From Phorcus lineatus (lineage: Eukaryota; Mollusca; Gastropoda; Trochida; Trochidae): 64,000 bases of DNA. The notes beneath the pieces are model-generated. The model was not told the origin of the DNA, did no database searches, and saw only the letters and a program-made list of their open reading frames with translations. Shown one piece after another: positions 1-9,432 of this stretch (within the stretch, counting starts at the first letter, position 1; every line of letters begins with the position of its first letter). The DNA is taken from positions 30,449,764 through 30,513,763 of the forward strand of contig OV121092.1 of the NCBI GenBank assembly GCA_921293015.1, in the 5' to 3' direction. A program made the position numbers and the translations under genes.

Positions 1-25
1 GCGTTATCCGTTGCGCCACACGCCC
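1..25 (-). tRNA. tRNA-Arg(ACG), unit 0 copy A, cut by window edge
   Basis: Only the 5' 25 nt of the gene (acceptor 5' strand and D-stem start) are inside the window. Confidence 0.85.
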
Positions 26-137
26 CTCTTGCTCATTATTTTTCAGAAAGGATCCTAATATCATTGAGAAGGTCGGCTCGGATCCTGGGATGACGATATG
101 AGTATTCTGATGAATGTAGCCTTCTAGAAACATCGTC

Positions 138-220
138 AGCACGGTGGCCGAGTGGTTAAGGCGTTGGACTTAAGATCCAATGGACGTATGTCCGCGTGGG
201 TTCGAACCCCACCCGTGCTA
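138..220 (+). tRNA. tRNA-Leu(TAA), unit 0
   Basis: Reference copy of the Leu gene: 83 nt, no intron. The acceptor stem AGCACGG pairs fully with CCGTGCT, and the discriminator is A. The anticodon stem TTGGA/TCCAA holds the loop CTTAAGA with anticodon TAA, which reads UUA. A long variable arm (GGAC/GTCC) marks a type II tRNA, and the T arm is GTGGG-TTCGAAC-CCCAC. The A and B boxes are intact and a T run follows 4 nt downstream. Confidence 0.97.
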
Positions 221-254
221 ATGTTTTAGTAAATGATTCAAGTTCATTTTCGGC

Positions 255-262
255 TATATAAG
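255..262 (+). promoter_or_regulatory. TATA-box match in Leu/Arg-B spacer
   Basis: TATATAAG is a full match to the Pol II TATA consensus. It lies about 35 bp past tRNA-Leu in the convergent spacer and recurs at the same place in every unit. No initiator or transcript is known, so its role is unproven. Confidence 0.25.
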
Positions 263-385
263 TGGGTTGACTAAATAAGTTTTGAGCTTAAATCTTGTCT
301 TTGATGTTCAATAATCAACATTTCCAATTATTTAAGTCGATGTTACAAGTCATGATAAATTTCTTTTTTTTGCAAAATAGTGTCA

Positions 386-458
386 CGAGCGTGCCAGGAT
401 TCGAACCTGGAATCTTCTGATCCGTAGTCAGACGCGTTATCCGTTGCGCCACACGCCC
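386..458 (-). tRNA. tRNA-Arg(ACG), unit 0 copy B
   Basis: Reference copy of the Arg gene: 73 nt. The acceptor stem GGGCGTG pairs with CACGCTC, with one G-T pair, and the discriminator is G. The anticodon arm CTGACTACGGATCAG carries anticodon ACG, whose A34 is normally edited to inosine to read CGU, CGC and CGA. The T arm is CCAGG-TTCGAAT-CCTGG. The body matches the usual eukaryotic tRNA-Arg(ACG). Confidence 0.97.
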
Positions 459-629
459 TATGGATACCCCAAGTGACAAAATAACACTTGAATTTAGGCA
501 TGGATGATAGGGGCGTTTAAGAATAGCAATATTTCATCCACTGACGGGCTAGTCTGAAAAATAGGGTTACTTTGATCCAACTCACCAGGAAATCTCACGC
601 AGTTTTTTATGAAAAGATTATAAAAGATT

Positions 630-702
630 CGAGCGTGCCAGGATTCGAACCTGGAATCTTCTGATCCGTAGTCAGACGCGTTATCCGTTGCGCCACACGC
701 CC
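630..702 (-). tRNA. tRNA-Arg(ACG), unit 1 copy A
   Basis: All 73 positions equal the array consensus. It is divergent from the Leu gene at 815. Confidence 0.97.
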
Positions 703-814
703 CTCTTGCTCATTATTTTTCAGAAAGGATCCTAATATCATTGAGAAGGTCGGCTCGGATCCTGGGATGACGATATGAGTATTCTGATGAATGTAGCCTT
801 CTAGAAACATCGTC

Positions 815-897
815 AGCACGGTGGCCGAGTGGTTAAGGCGTTGGACTTAAGATCCAATGGAAGTATGTCCGCGTGGGTTCGAACCCCACCCGTGCTA
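815..897 (+). tRNA. tRNA-Leu(TAA), unit 1
   Basis: One change from consensus: C to A at 872 in the variable arm, weakening its GGAC/GTCC stem. Confidence 0.94.
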
Positions 898-1063
898 ATG
901 TTTTAGTAAATGATTCAAGTTCATTTTCGGCTATATAAGTGGGTTGACTAAATAAGTTTTGAGCTTAAATCTTGTCTTTGATGTTCAATAATCAACATTT
1001 CCAATTATTTAAGTCGATGTTACAAGTCATGATAAATTTCTTTTTTTTTGCAAAATAGTGTCA

Positions 1064-1136
1064 CGAGCGTGCCAGGATTCGAACCTGGAATCTTCTGATC
1101 CGTAGTCAGACGCGTTATCCGTTGCGCCACACGCCC
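1064..1136 (-). tRNA. tRNA-Arg(ACG), unit 1 copy B
   Basis: Consensus sequence. Its downstream T run differs in length from the neighbouring unit. Confidence 0.97.
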
Positions 1137-1307
1137 TATGGATACCCCAAGTGACAAAATAACACTTGAATTTCGGCATGGATGATAGGGGCGTTTAAGA
1201 ATAGCAATATTTCATCCACTGACGGGCTAGTCTGAAAAATAGGGTTACTTTGATCCAACTCACCAGGAAATCTCACGCAGTTTTTTATGAAAAGATTATA
1301 AAAGATT

Positions 1308-1380
1308 CGAGCGTGCCAGGATTCGAACCTGGAATCTTCTGATCCGTAGTCAGACGCGTTATCCGTTGCGCCACACGCCC
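1308..1380 (-). tRNA. tRNA-Arg(ACG), unit 2 copy A
   Basis: Consensus at all positions. Confidence 0.97.
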
Positions 1381-1492
1381 CTCTTGCTCATTATTTTTCA
1401 GAAAGGATCCTAATATCATTGAGAAGGTCGGCTCGGATCCTGGGATGACGATATGAGTATTCTGATGAATGTAGCCTTCTAGCAACATCGTC

Positions 1493-1575
1493 AGCACGGT
1501 GGCCGAGTGGTTAAGGCGTTGGACTTAAGATCCAATGGACGTATGTCCGCGTGGGTTCGAACCCCACCCGTGCTA
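1493..1575 (+). tRNA. tRNA-Leu(TAA), unit 2
   Basis: Consensus gene; the 5' flank has one private change (ctagcaac for ctagaaac). Confidence 0.97.
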
Positions 1576-1738
1576 ATGTTTTAGTAAATGATTCAAGTTC
1601 ATTTTCGGCTATATAAGTGGGTTGACTAAATAAGTTTTGAGCTTAAATCTTGTCTTTGATGTTCAATAATCAACATTTCCAATTATTTAAGTCGATGTTA
1701 CAAGTCATGATAAATTTTTTTTTTGCAAAATAGTGTCA

Positions 1739-1791
1739 CGAGCGTGCCAGGATTCGAACCTGGAATCTTCTGATCCGTAGTCAGACGCGTT
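1739..1791 (-). pseudogene. tRNA-Arg(ACG) unit 2 copy B, 3' part, split by LINE
   Basis: This holds the 3' portion of an otherwise consensus tRNA-Arg gene: T arm, variable loop, anticodon arm and the end of the D arm. It stops where the LINE begins. The 5' portion resumes at 4,482. The two parts share the 11-bp duplication and together account for exactly 73 nt. Confidence 0.95.
1781..1791. repeat. LINE target site duplication, left copy
   Basis: TCAGACGCGTT, part of the tRNA-Arg anticodon and D stem region, is repeated at 4,482-4,492. Confidence 0.9.
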
Positions 1792-1807
1792 TTTTCTTTG
1801 ATAATGT

Positions 1808-1813
1808 TTTATT
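1808..1813 (-). promoter_or_regulatory. LINE polyadenylation signal
   Basis: AATAAA on the minus strand, about 12 bp before the start of the short A tail at the element's 3' end. Confidence 0.7.
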
Positions 1814-1915
1814 CACAGAAGTATATACATATTAAAATGAGTGGACAATATATACAATTTAAAAGTTGCGTCCATGGACATACATAATCTTAACTAGGAA
1901 ATAATCAGAATATAC

Positions 1916-2890
1916 CTAGTAAAATGGATAGTTCAGAACAATTTCATTATCATCACCTATAGTGATGATATTTAGGGGCAAAACATATTTGTTAATGAAA
2001 ACTGAAGATTGATTTTTACAGCGATAATGAAACCAGAGTAATTTAAAATGGTGTTTAACACAGTATTTGAAAAATGTGTCTAATTTGAGTTTTTTGTTTT
2101 GTAGTGAGGAAATTGATCGTCTTTTGTAAACGCACATTCGGAAGATTGCTAAAAATATATTTAAACAATCATTGTATTCACTCGTCACAGAAGAGTGAAT
2201 CCCAAACAATAGCCATGAAATTAAATCATCGAGAGAGTAACCCCTATCATGAAATATATTTGTAAATATATTTTTGAATAACATTATAGTTTCATAGAGC
2301 TCATCACAAAAAACAAACATATGAAACATATCTTCAATAGTATCCTGACACACTGGACACAAATTTGTGTCAGATTTGCCATATTTATACATTTTTTCAT
2401 TAGTAAAAACAATATTGTGACATATTCTAAAATCAAGATCCTTTTGCTGGGAAGATTTGTCATTATGAAATACGGATTTCCAAACTTGAGGCCACTTTAT
2501 GTCTAATATGTATTGTTCCCAAAAAGTAATTGAGGTTGCTTTTACAAAGTTTTTTTCAACAAAATATGCATAACAAAATTTAACATTAAGCTGATTGGAT
2601 AAAATATTACCATTGTCTGAAACAATACATACATCTTGTTGAAGTGGTTTACTAATGGTAGCATATGAACAAATGTGTTGGAACCATTCTCTTGGTAGAG
2701 ATTTGACAATAATAAAATATGCACATCGAATGTGTGAAACAGGTACATCAATATGACAGTTACGCACCATTTCTACAATGGCTGAGACCTTTAAAAATCC
2801 TGGCACAACCTCATAACAAATATTGGACAGTGTGCAAATGCCACTATCAATGAAAAAATTAAAGCACAACAACTTCTCCCTGAAACGCAC
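1916..2890 (-). pseudogene. LINE ORF2 C-terminal part with zf-RVT motif
   Basis: This continues the retrotransposon protein after a frameshift. The stretch around residues 130-195 has the tryptophans and the F-R-I-C-H-N-I pattern found before the C-terminal zinc-binding region of LINE proteins. C178, C181, H190 and C195 form a C-x2-C-x8-H-x4-C motif of the zf-RVT type. It ends about 100 bp before the polyadenylation signal. The first ~10 residues in this frame are not native: the true join to the upstream frame lies in the 2,859-2,890 overlap, so the initial Met is probably not a start. Confidence 0.88.
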
Positions 2891-4469
2891 GTGGTTGATG
2901 CATGATTTGCTCGGGATTAGTCACGAGCTCTCGTTGAGAGCACGTGACTTCATCCCACGCACGCAGAACTTCACCATAAAAGGGGTTTATCTCCTTAAGA
3001 TCACCCTCATTATAAACAATATTGAAAATATTTTCCCGGAGTCCCATATTAAGGTATTTTTGGAAAAATAACATAGCTGAATATTTCCATAATGATGTGT
3101 AATTGCAATCAAAAAGTTTCTTTACCAATTTTAAGCGAAATGAATGAACTTTGAATTTTAAACTAGGGAGAGATAAACCACCTTGTATGAAGTGTCCTAT
3201 TGTTGTTGTGCGCTTTACAAGTGCTGTTTTACCAGACCACAAAAAATTGAAAATACATGTTTCTAGGTCCTCAATAACCCAATCTGGAACGGGTAAAACA
3301 TAAACGCTATACCACAATTTTGATAGCATAAACGTATTTACAACAATTGATTTGCCCTGAAGTGTTAGCTGTCTTTGCGACCACAGACCAAGCAAAGATT
3401 TAATTTTATTTAATTTACATTTCCAGTTTTTGTTTTCACACGCTGATTTATCGGTACCCAAATGAATCCCCAAAATTTTTAGACAGTCAGATTTGACTGT
3501 TATTGGAAGATCAAATTTAGAAATACTATTATGATTTAATCTCCCCAAAGCTAACACTTCAGACTTGGATAAATTAATCTTAGCACCTGTAGCTGAGCAA
3601 TAATAATCAAAGGATGTAAAAGTGGCGATTACAGATTGCTTGTCACAAACAGTGACAGTGGCATCATCGGCATGTTGATACAATAAAGACTTATGGTGAG
3701 CATCAATAACAATTGGTTTAATATCGGTGTTAGCTTTTATAAGCTGATTGAGTGATTGGCTCACAATGACAAACAATAAACTGCTAAGTGGGTCACCCTG
3801 GCGGACCGACCTAGTAACAGGGAAGTATGGCGTTAGATGTCCGTTGATTTTGACACTGCTTTCTAAGCCTGAATATAGTATTCTAATCCATGAAATAAAA
3901 TGTTCACCAAATTTCATTTTTTCAAGAACTTTTATAATAAATGGTTGGGAAACACGATCGAAAGCCTTTTCTTGATCGATAGAGATTACATAAGCTTCCT
4001 CTAAGTCATTAGACAAATCAATTACATCTCTTAAGGAATGAATATTGTCAGCAATATCACGTCCGGGTATGCCGCAAGTTTGGTCAGAGGAGATGACAGT
4101 TTCCAGAACATGTTTCAATCGTGAAGCGAGAACTTTGGAAATTAGTTTACAATCAACATTTAAAAGTGATATAGGCCTAAAATTTTTAATGTCTCTTTTG
4201 TCTCCTCGTTTTTTGTAAAATAAACTTATAACACCTTTTTTCATTGAACGTGATAATTGCTTTTCACAAAATACATTATTTACAATATGAATAAAAATGG
4301 GTTTTAAAACATTCCAAAAATGTACATAAAATTCAACAGTGAGTCCATCATTTCCTGGACTTTTATGACGCTTCATTGCGTTAAGAGCTGAAGTAAGCTC
4401 GTCATCATTGATATTGTCATCAAGCACAATCTTATCTTCCTCTGAGAGGACGTCTTCTCCGCAATCCAC
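2859..4469 (-). pseudogene. LINE reverse transcriptase domain, 5'-truncated
   Basis: 536 codons of reverse transcriptase, RVT_1 family. Visible motifs are KSPGNDG (36-42), the NFRPISLLN block (97-105), motif A SIDQEKAFDRV (163-173), motif B RQGDPLSSLLF (223-233) and motif C HADD (266-269). Motif C normally reads Y/FADD; the His could be natural in this lineage or a mutation. The first codon is GTG and the frame stays open to the truncation at 4,481, so this is not a real start. The frame is lost at 2,859. Its product would copy element RNA at a nicked target. Confidence 0.93.
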
Positions 4470-4480
4470 TAGGTGGCGCT
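4466..4480 (+). promoter_or_regulatory. CTCF-consensus sequence at LINE 5' junction
   Basis: CCACTAGGTGGCGCT matches the CTCF core CCASYAGRKGGC at all 12 positions. It lies in the last bases of the truncated LINE, directly beside the tRNA-Arg target. It also encodes LINE residues on the other strand, so it may be coincidental. Confidence 0.3.
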
Positions 4481-4481
4481 C

Positions 4482-4512
4482 TCAGACGCGTTATCCGTTG
4501 CGCCACACGCCC
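4482..4512 (-). pseudogene. tRNA-Arg(ACG) unit 2 copy B, 5' part, split by LINE
   Basis: The 5' end of the interrupted gene: acceptor 5' strand and D arm, beginning with the right-hand target duplication (4,482-4,492). It lacks the anticodon, T arm and B box, so it should be silent. Confidence 0.95.
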
Positions 4513-4683
4513 TATGGATACCCCAAGTGACAAAATAACACTTGAATTTCGGCATGGATGATAGGGGCGTTTAAGAATAGCAATATTTCATCCACTGACG
4601 GGCTAGTCTGAAAAATAGGGTTACTTTGATCCAACTCACCAGGAAATCTCACGCAGTTTTTTATGAAAAGATTATAAAAGATT

Positions 4684-4756
4684 CGAGCGTGCCAGGATTC
4701 GAACCTGGAATCTTCTGATCCGTAGTCAGACGCGTTATCCGTTGCGCCACACGCCC
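4684..4756 (-). tRNA. tRNA-Arg(ACG), unit 3 copy A
   Basis: Consensus; first complete gene after the LINE. Confidence 0.97.
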
Positions 4757-4868
4757 CTCTTGCTCATTATTTTTCAGAAAGGATCCTAATATCATTGAGA
4801 AGGTCGGCTCGGATCCTGGGATGACGATATGAGTATTCTGATGAATGTAGCCTTCTAGAAACATCGTC

Positions 4869-4951
4869 AGCACGGTGGCCGAGTGGTTAAGGCGTTGGAC
4901 TTAAGATCCAATGGACGTATGTCCGCGTGGGTTCGAACCCCACCCGTGCTA
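4869..4951 (+). tRNA. tRNA-Leu(TAA), unit 3
   Basis: Consensus gene. Confidence 0.97.
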
Positions 4952-5118
4952 ATGTTTTAGTAAATGATTCAAGTTCATTTTCGGCTATATAAGTGGGTTG
5001 ACTAAATAAGTTTTGAGCTTAAATCTTGTCTTTGATGTTCAATAATCAACATTTCCAATTATTTAAGTCGATGTTACAAGTCATGATAAATTTCTAGTTT
5101 TTTTGCAAAATAGTGTCA

Positions 5119-5191
5119 CGAGCGTGCCAGGATTCGAACCAGGAATCTTCTGATCCGTAGTCAGACGCGTTATCCGTTGCGCCACACGCCC
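5119..5191 (-). tRNA. tRNA-Arg(ACG), unit 3 copy B, T-stem variant
   Basis: Plus-strand T to A at 5,141 turns the middle T-stem A-T pair into a T-T mismatch. The same change is in unit 7 copy B, four units away. Confidence 0.9.
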
Positions 5192-5362
5192 TATGGATAC
5201 CCCAAGTGACAAAATAACACTTGAATTTCGGCATGGATGATAGGGGCGTTTAAGAATAGCAATATTTCATCCACTGACGGGCTAGTCTGAAAAATAGGGT
5301 TACTTTGATCCAACTCACCAGGAAATCTCACGCAGTTTTTTATGAAAAGATTATAAAAGATT

Positions 5363-5435
5363 CGAGCGTGCCAGGATTCGAACCTGGAATCTTCTGATCC
5401 GTAGTCAGACGCGTTATCCGTTGCGTCACACGCCC
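5363..5435 (-). tRNA. tRNA-Arg(ACG), unit 4 copy A, D-stem variant
   Basis: G10 to A (plus position 5,426) breaks the first D-stem pair and alters the A box. This change is private to the copy. Confidence 0.88.
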
Positions 5436-5547
5436 CTCTTGCTCATTATTTTTCAGAAAGGATCCTAATATCATTGAGAAGGTCGGCTCGGATCCTGGGA
5501 TGACGATATGAGTATTCTGATGAATGTAGCCTTCTAGAAACATCGTC

Positions 5548-5630
5548 AGCACGGTGGCCGAGTGGTTAAGGCGTTGGACTTAAGATCCAATGGACGTATG
5601 TCCGCGTGGGTTCGAACCCCACCCGTGCTA
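5548..5630 (+). tRNA. tRNA-Leu(TAA), unit 4
   Basis: Consensus gene. Confidence 0.97.
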
Positions 5631-5796
5631 ATGTTTTAGTAAATGATTCAAGTTCATTTTCGGCTATATAAGTGGGTTGACTAAATAAGTTTTGAGCTTA
5701 AATCTTGTCTTTGATGTTCAATAATCAACATTTCCAATTATTTAAGTCGATGTTACAAGTCATGATAAAAATTATTTTTTTTGCAAAATAGTGTCA

Positions 5797-5869
5797 CGAG
5801 CGTGCCAGGATTCGAACCTGGAATCTTCTGATCCGTAGTCAGACGCGTTATCCGTTGCGCCACACGCCC
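5797..5869 (-). tRNA. tRNA-Arg(ACG), unit 4 copy B
   Basis: Consensus gene. The spacer before it has the 'aaaattattttt' type of T run. Confidence 0.97.
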
Positions 5870-6040
5870 TATGGATACCCCAAGTGACAAAATAACACTT
5901 GAATTTCGGCATGGATGATAGGGGCGTTTAAGAATAGCAATATTTCATCCACTGACGGGCTAGTCTGAAAAATAGGGTTACTTTGATCCAACTCACCAGG
6001 AAATCTCACACAGCTTTTTATGAAAAGATTATAAAAGATT

Positions 6041-6113
6041 CGAGCGTGCCAGGATTCGAACCTGGAATCTTCTGATCCGTAGTCAGACGCGTTATCCGTT
6101 GCGCCACACGCCC
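6041..6113 (-). tRNA. tRNA-Arg(ACG), unit 5 copy A
   Basis: Consensus gene. Its 3' flank carries 'cacacagctttt', shared only with unit 9. Confidence 0.97.
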
Positions 6114-6225
6114 CTCTTGCTCATTATTTTTCAGAAAGGATCCTAATATCATTGAGAAGGTCGGCTCGGATCCTGGGATGACGATATGAGTATTCTGATG
6201 AATGTAGCCTTCTAGAAACATCGTC

Positions 6226-6308
6226 AGCACGGTGGCCGAGTGGTTAAGGCGTTGGACTTAAGATCCAATGGACGTATGTCCGCGTGGGTTCGAACCCCAC
6301 CAGTGCTA
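6226..6308 (+). tRNA. tRNA-Leu(TAA), unit 5, acceptor variant
   Basis: C to A at 6,302 puts a G-A mismatch next to the inner end of the acceptor stem. Shared with unit 9. Confidence 0.9.
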
Positions 6309-6474
6309 ATGTTTTAGTAAATGATTCAAGTTCATTTTCGGCTATATAAGTGGGTTGACTAAATAAGTTTTGAGCTTAAATCTTGTCTTTGATGTTCAAT
6401 AATCAACATTTCCAATTATTTAAGTCGATGTTACAAGTCATGATAAAAATTATTTTTTTTGCAAAATAGTGTCA

Positions 6475-6547
6475 CGAGCGTGCCAGGATTCGAACCTGGA
6501 ATCTTCTGATCCGTAGTCAGACGCGTTATCCGTTGCGCCACACGCCC
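6475..6547 (-). tRNA. tRNA-Arg(ACG), unit 5 copy B
   Basis: Consensus gene. Confidence 0.97.
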
Positions 6548-6718
6548 TATGGATACCCCAAGTGACAAAATAACACTTGAATTTCGGCATGGATGATAGG
6601 GGCGTTTAAGAATAGCAATATTTCATCCACTGACGGGCTAGTCTGAAAAATAGGGTTACTTTGATCCAACTCACCAGGAAATCTCACGCAGTTTTTTATG
6701 AAAAGATTATAAAAGATT

Positions 6719-6791
6719 CGAGCGTGCCAGGATTCGAACCTGGAATCTTCTGATCCGTAGTCAGACGCGTTATCCGTTGCGCCACACGCCC
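6719..6791 (-). tRNA. tRNA-Arg(ACG), unit 6 copy A
   Basis: Consensus gene. Confidence 0.97.
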
Positions 6792-6903
6792 CTCTTGCTC
6801 ATTATTTTTCAGAAAGGATCCTAATATCATTGAGAAGGTCGGCTCGGATCCTGGGATGACGATATGAGTATTCTGATGAATGTAGCCTTCTAGAAACATC
6901 GTC

Positions 6904-6986
6904 AGCACGGTGGCCGAGTGGTTAAGGCGTTGGACTTAAGATCCAATGGACGTATGTCCGCGTGGGTTCGAACCCCACCCGTGCTA
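6904..6986 (+). tRNA. tRNA-Leu(TAA), unit 6
   Basis: Consensus gene. Confidence 0.97.
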
Positions 6987-7153
6987 ATGTTTTAGTAAAT
7001 GATTCAAGTTCATTTTCGGCTATATAAGTGGGTTGACTAAATAAGTTTTGAGCTTAAATCTTGTCTTTGATGTTCAATAATCAACATTTCCAATTATTTA
7101 AGTCGATGTTACAAGTCATGATAAATTTCTAGTTTTTTTGCAAAATAGTGTCA

Positions 7154-7226
7154 CGAGCGTGCCAGGATTCGAACCTGGAATCTTCTGATCCGTAGTCAGA
7201 CGCGTTATCCGTTGCGCCACACGCCC
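7154..7226 (-). tRNA. tRNA-Arg(ACG), unit 6 copy B
   Basis: Consensus gene; spacer of the 'ttctagtttt' type. Confidence 0.97.
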
Positions 7227-7397
7227 TATGGATACCCCAAGTGACAAAATAACACTTGAATTTCGGCATGGATGATAGGGGCGTTTAAGAATAGCAATAT
7301 TTCATCCACTGACGGGCTAGTCTGAAAAATAGGGTTACTTTGATCCAACTCACCAGGAAATCTCACGCAGTTTTTTATGAAAAGATTATAAAAGATT

Positions 7398-7470
7398 CGA
7401 GCGTGCCAGGATTCGAACCTGGAATCTTCTGATCCGTAGTCAGACGCGTTATCCGTTGCGCCACACGCCC
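7398..7470 (-). tRNA. tRNA-Arg(ACG), unit 7 copy A
   Basis: Consensus gene. Confidence 0.97.
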
Positions 7471-7582
7471 CTCTTGCTCATTATTTTTCAGAAAGGATCC
7501 TAATATCATTGAGAAGGTCGGCTCGGATCCTGGGATGACGATATGAGTATTCTGATGAATGTAGCCTTCTAGAAACATCGTC

Positions 7583-7665
7583 AGCACGGTGGCCGAGTGG
7601 TTAAGGCGTTGGACTTAAGATCCAATGGACGTATGTCCGCGTGGGTTCGAACCCCACCCGTGCTA
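7583..7665 (+). tRNA. tRNA-Leu(TAA), unit 7
   Basis: Consensus gene. Confidence 0.97.
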
Positions 7666-7832
7666 ATGTTTTAGTAAATGATTCAAGTTCATTTTCGGCT
7701 ATATAAGTGGGTTGACTAAATAAGTTTTGAGCTTAAATCTTGTCTTTGATGTTCAATAATCAACATTTCCAATTATTTAAGTCGATGTTACAAGTCATGA
7801 TAAATTTCTAGTTTTTTTGCAAAATAGTGTCA

Positions 7833-7905
7833 CGAGCGTGCCAGGATTCGAACCAGGAATCTTCTGATCCGTAGTCAGACGCGTTATCCGTTGCGCCACA
7901 CGCCC
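7833..7905 (-). tRNA. tRNA-Arg(ACG), unit 7 copy B, T-stem variant
   Basis: Same T-T mismatch in the T stem as unit 3 copy B. Confidence 0.9.
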
Positions 7906-8076
7906 TATGGATACCCCAAGTGACAAAATAACACTTGAATTTCGGCATGGATGATAGGGGCGTTTAAGAATAGCAATATTTCATCCACTGACGGGCTAGT
8001 CTGAAAAATAGGGTTACTTTGATCCAACTCACCAGGAAATCTCACGCAGTTTTTTATGAAAAGATTATAAAAGATT

Positions 8077-8149
8077 CGAGCGTGCCAGGATTCGAACCTG
8101 GAATCTTCTGATCCGTAGTCAGACGCGTTATCCGTTGCGCCACACGCCC
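8077..8149 (-). tRNA. tRNA-Arg(ACG), unit 8 copy A
   Basis: Consensus; lacks the G10A change of its counterpart in unit 4. Confidence 0.97.
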
Positions 8150-8261
8150 CTCTTGCTCATTATTTTTCAGAAAGGATCCTAATATCATTGAGAAGGTCGG
8201 CTCGGATCCTGGGATGACGATATGAGTATTCTGATGAATGTAGCCTTCTAGAAACATCGTC

Positions 8262-8344
8262 AGCACGGTGGCCGAGTGGTTAAGGCGTTGGACTTAAGAT
8301 CCAATGGACGTATGTCCGCGTGGGTTCGAACCCCACCCGTGCTA
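8262..8344 (+). tRNA. tRNA-Leu(TAA), unit 8
   Basis: Consensus gene. Confidence 0.97.
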
Positions 8345-8510
8345 ATGTTTTAGTAAATGATTCAAGTTCATTTTCGGCTATATAAGTGGGTTGACTAAAT
8401 AAGTTTTGAGCTTAAATCTTGTCTTTGATGTTCAATAATCAACATTTCCAATTATTTAAGTCGATGTTACAAGTCATGATAAAAATTATTTTTTTTGCAA
8501 AATAGTGTCA

Positions 8511-8583
8511 CGAGCGTGCCAGGATTCGAACCTGGAATCTTCTGATCCGTAGTCAGACGCGTTATCCGTTGCGCCACACGCCC
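8511..8583 (-). tRNA. tRNA-Arg(ACG), unit 8 copy B
   Basis: Consensus gene. Confidence 0.97.
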
Positions 8584-8754
8584 TATGGATACCCCAAGTG
8601 ACAAAATAACACTTGAATTTCGGCATGGATGATAGGGGCGTTTAAGAATAGCAATATTTCATCCACTGACGGGCTAGTCTGAAAAATAGGGTTACTTTGA
8701 TCCAACTCACCAGGAAATCTCACACAGCTTTTTATGAAAAGATTATAAAAGATT

Positions 8755-8827
8755 CGAGCGTGCCAGGATTCGAACCTGGAATCTTCTGATCCGTAGTCAG
8801 ACGCGTTATCCGTTGCGCCACACGCCC
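8755..8827 (-). tRNA. tRNA-Arg(ACG), unit 9 copy A
   Basis: Consensus gene with the unit 5 type of 3' flank. Confidence 0.97.
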
Positions 8828-8939
8828 CTCTTGCTCATTATTTTTCAGAAAGGATCCTAATATCATTGAGAAGGTCGGCTCGGATCCTGGGATGACGATA
8901 TGAGTATTCTGATGAATGTAGCCTTCTAGAAACATCGTC

Positions 8940-9022
8940 AGCACGGTGGCCGAGTGGTTAAGGCGTTGGACTTAAGATCCAATGGACGTATGTCCGCGTG
9001 GGTTCGAACCCCACCAGTGCTA
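8940..9022 (+). tRNA. tRNA-Leu(TAA), unit 9, acceptor variant
   Basis: Same acceptor C to A change as unit 5, here at 9,016. Confidence 0.9.
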
Positions 9023-9188
9023 ATGTTTTAGTAAATGATTCAAGTTCATTTTCGGCTATATAAGTGGGTTGACTAAATAAGTTTTGAGCTTAAATCTTGT
9101 CTTTGATGTTCAATAATCAACATTTCCAATTATTTAAGTCGATGTTACAAGTCATGATAAAAATTATTTTTTTTGCAAAATAGTGTCA

Positions 9189-9261
9189 CGAGCGTGCCAG
9201 GATTCGAACCTGGAATCTTCTGATCCGTAGTCAGACGCGTTATCCGTTGCGCCACACGCCC
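9189..9261 (-). tRNA. tRNA-Arg(ACG), unit 9 copy B
   Basis: Consensus gene. Confidence 0.97.
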
Positions 9262-9432
9262 TATGGATACCCCAAGTGACAAAATAACACTTGAATTTCG
9301 GCATGGATGATAGGGGCGTTTAAGAATAGCAATATTTCATCCACTGACGGGCTAGTCTGAAAAATAGGGTTACTTTGATCCAACTCACCAGGAAATCTCA
9401 CGCAGTTTTTTATGAAAAGATTATAAAAGATT

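Larger units (their letters stand above)
1791..4481 (-). mobile_element. 5'-truncated L1/Tx1-type non-LTR retrotransposon
   Basis: A 2.69-kb insertion inside a tRNA-Arg gene. Read on the minus strand, it ends on the left with a polyadenylation signal and a short A tail. On the right it is cut off within the linker before the reverse transcriptase, so the endonuclease and ORF1 are missing. The truncated 5' end, tail and 11-bp target duplication are the hallmarks of target-primed reverse transcription. The reverse transcriptase plus C-terminal CCHC-type motif fits the L1/Tx1 group; clade assignment needs a tree. A frameshift near 2,860-2,890 breaks the reading frame, so this copy is dead. Confidence 0.93.

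Noticed and set aside
607-819. A 70-codon minus-strand frame repeated in every array unit
   Set aside because: It runs through tRNA-Arg copy A and the divergent spacer, and exists only because the units are near identical; half of it is the tRNA read as codons.
2859-4469. Reverse transcriptase as a domesticated host gene
   Set aside because: The copy is 5'-truncated, frameshifted, tailed with A and flanked by a target duplication, so it is an ordinary dead insertion.
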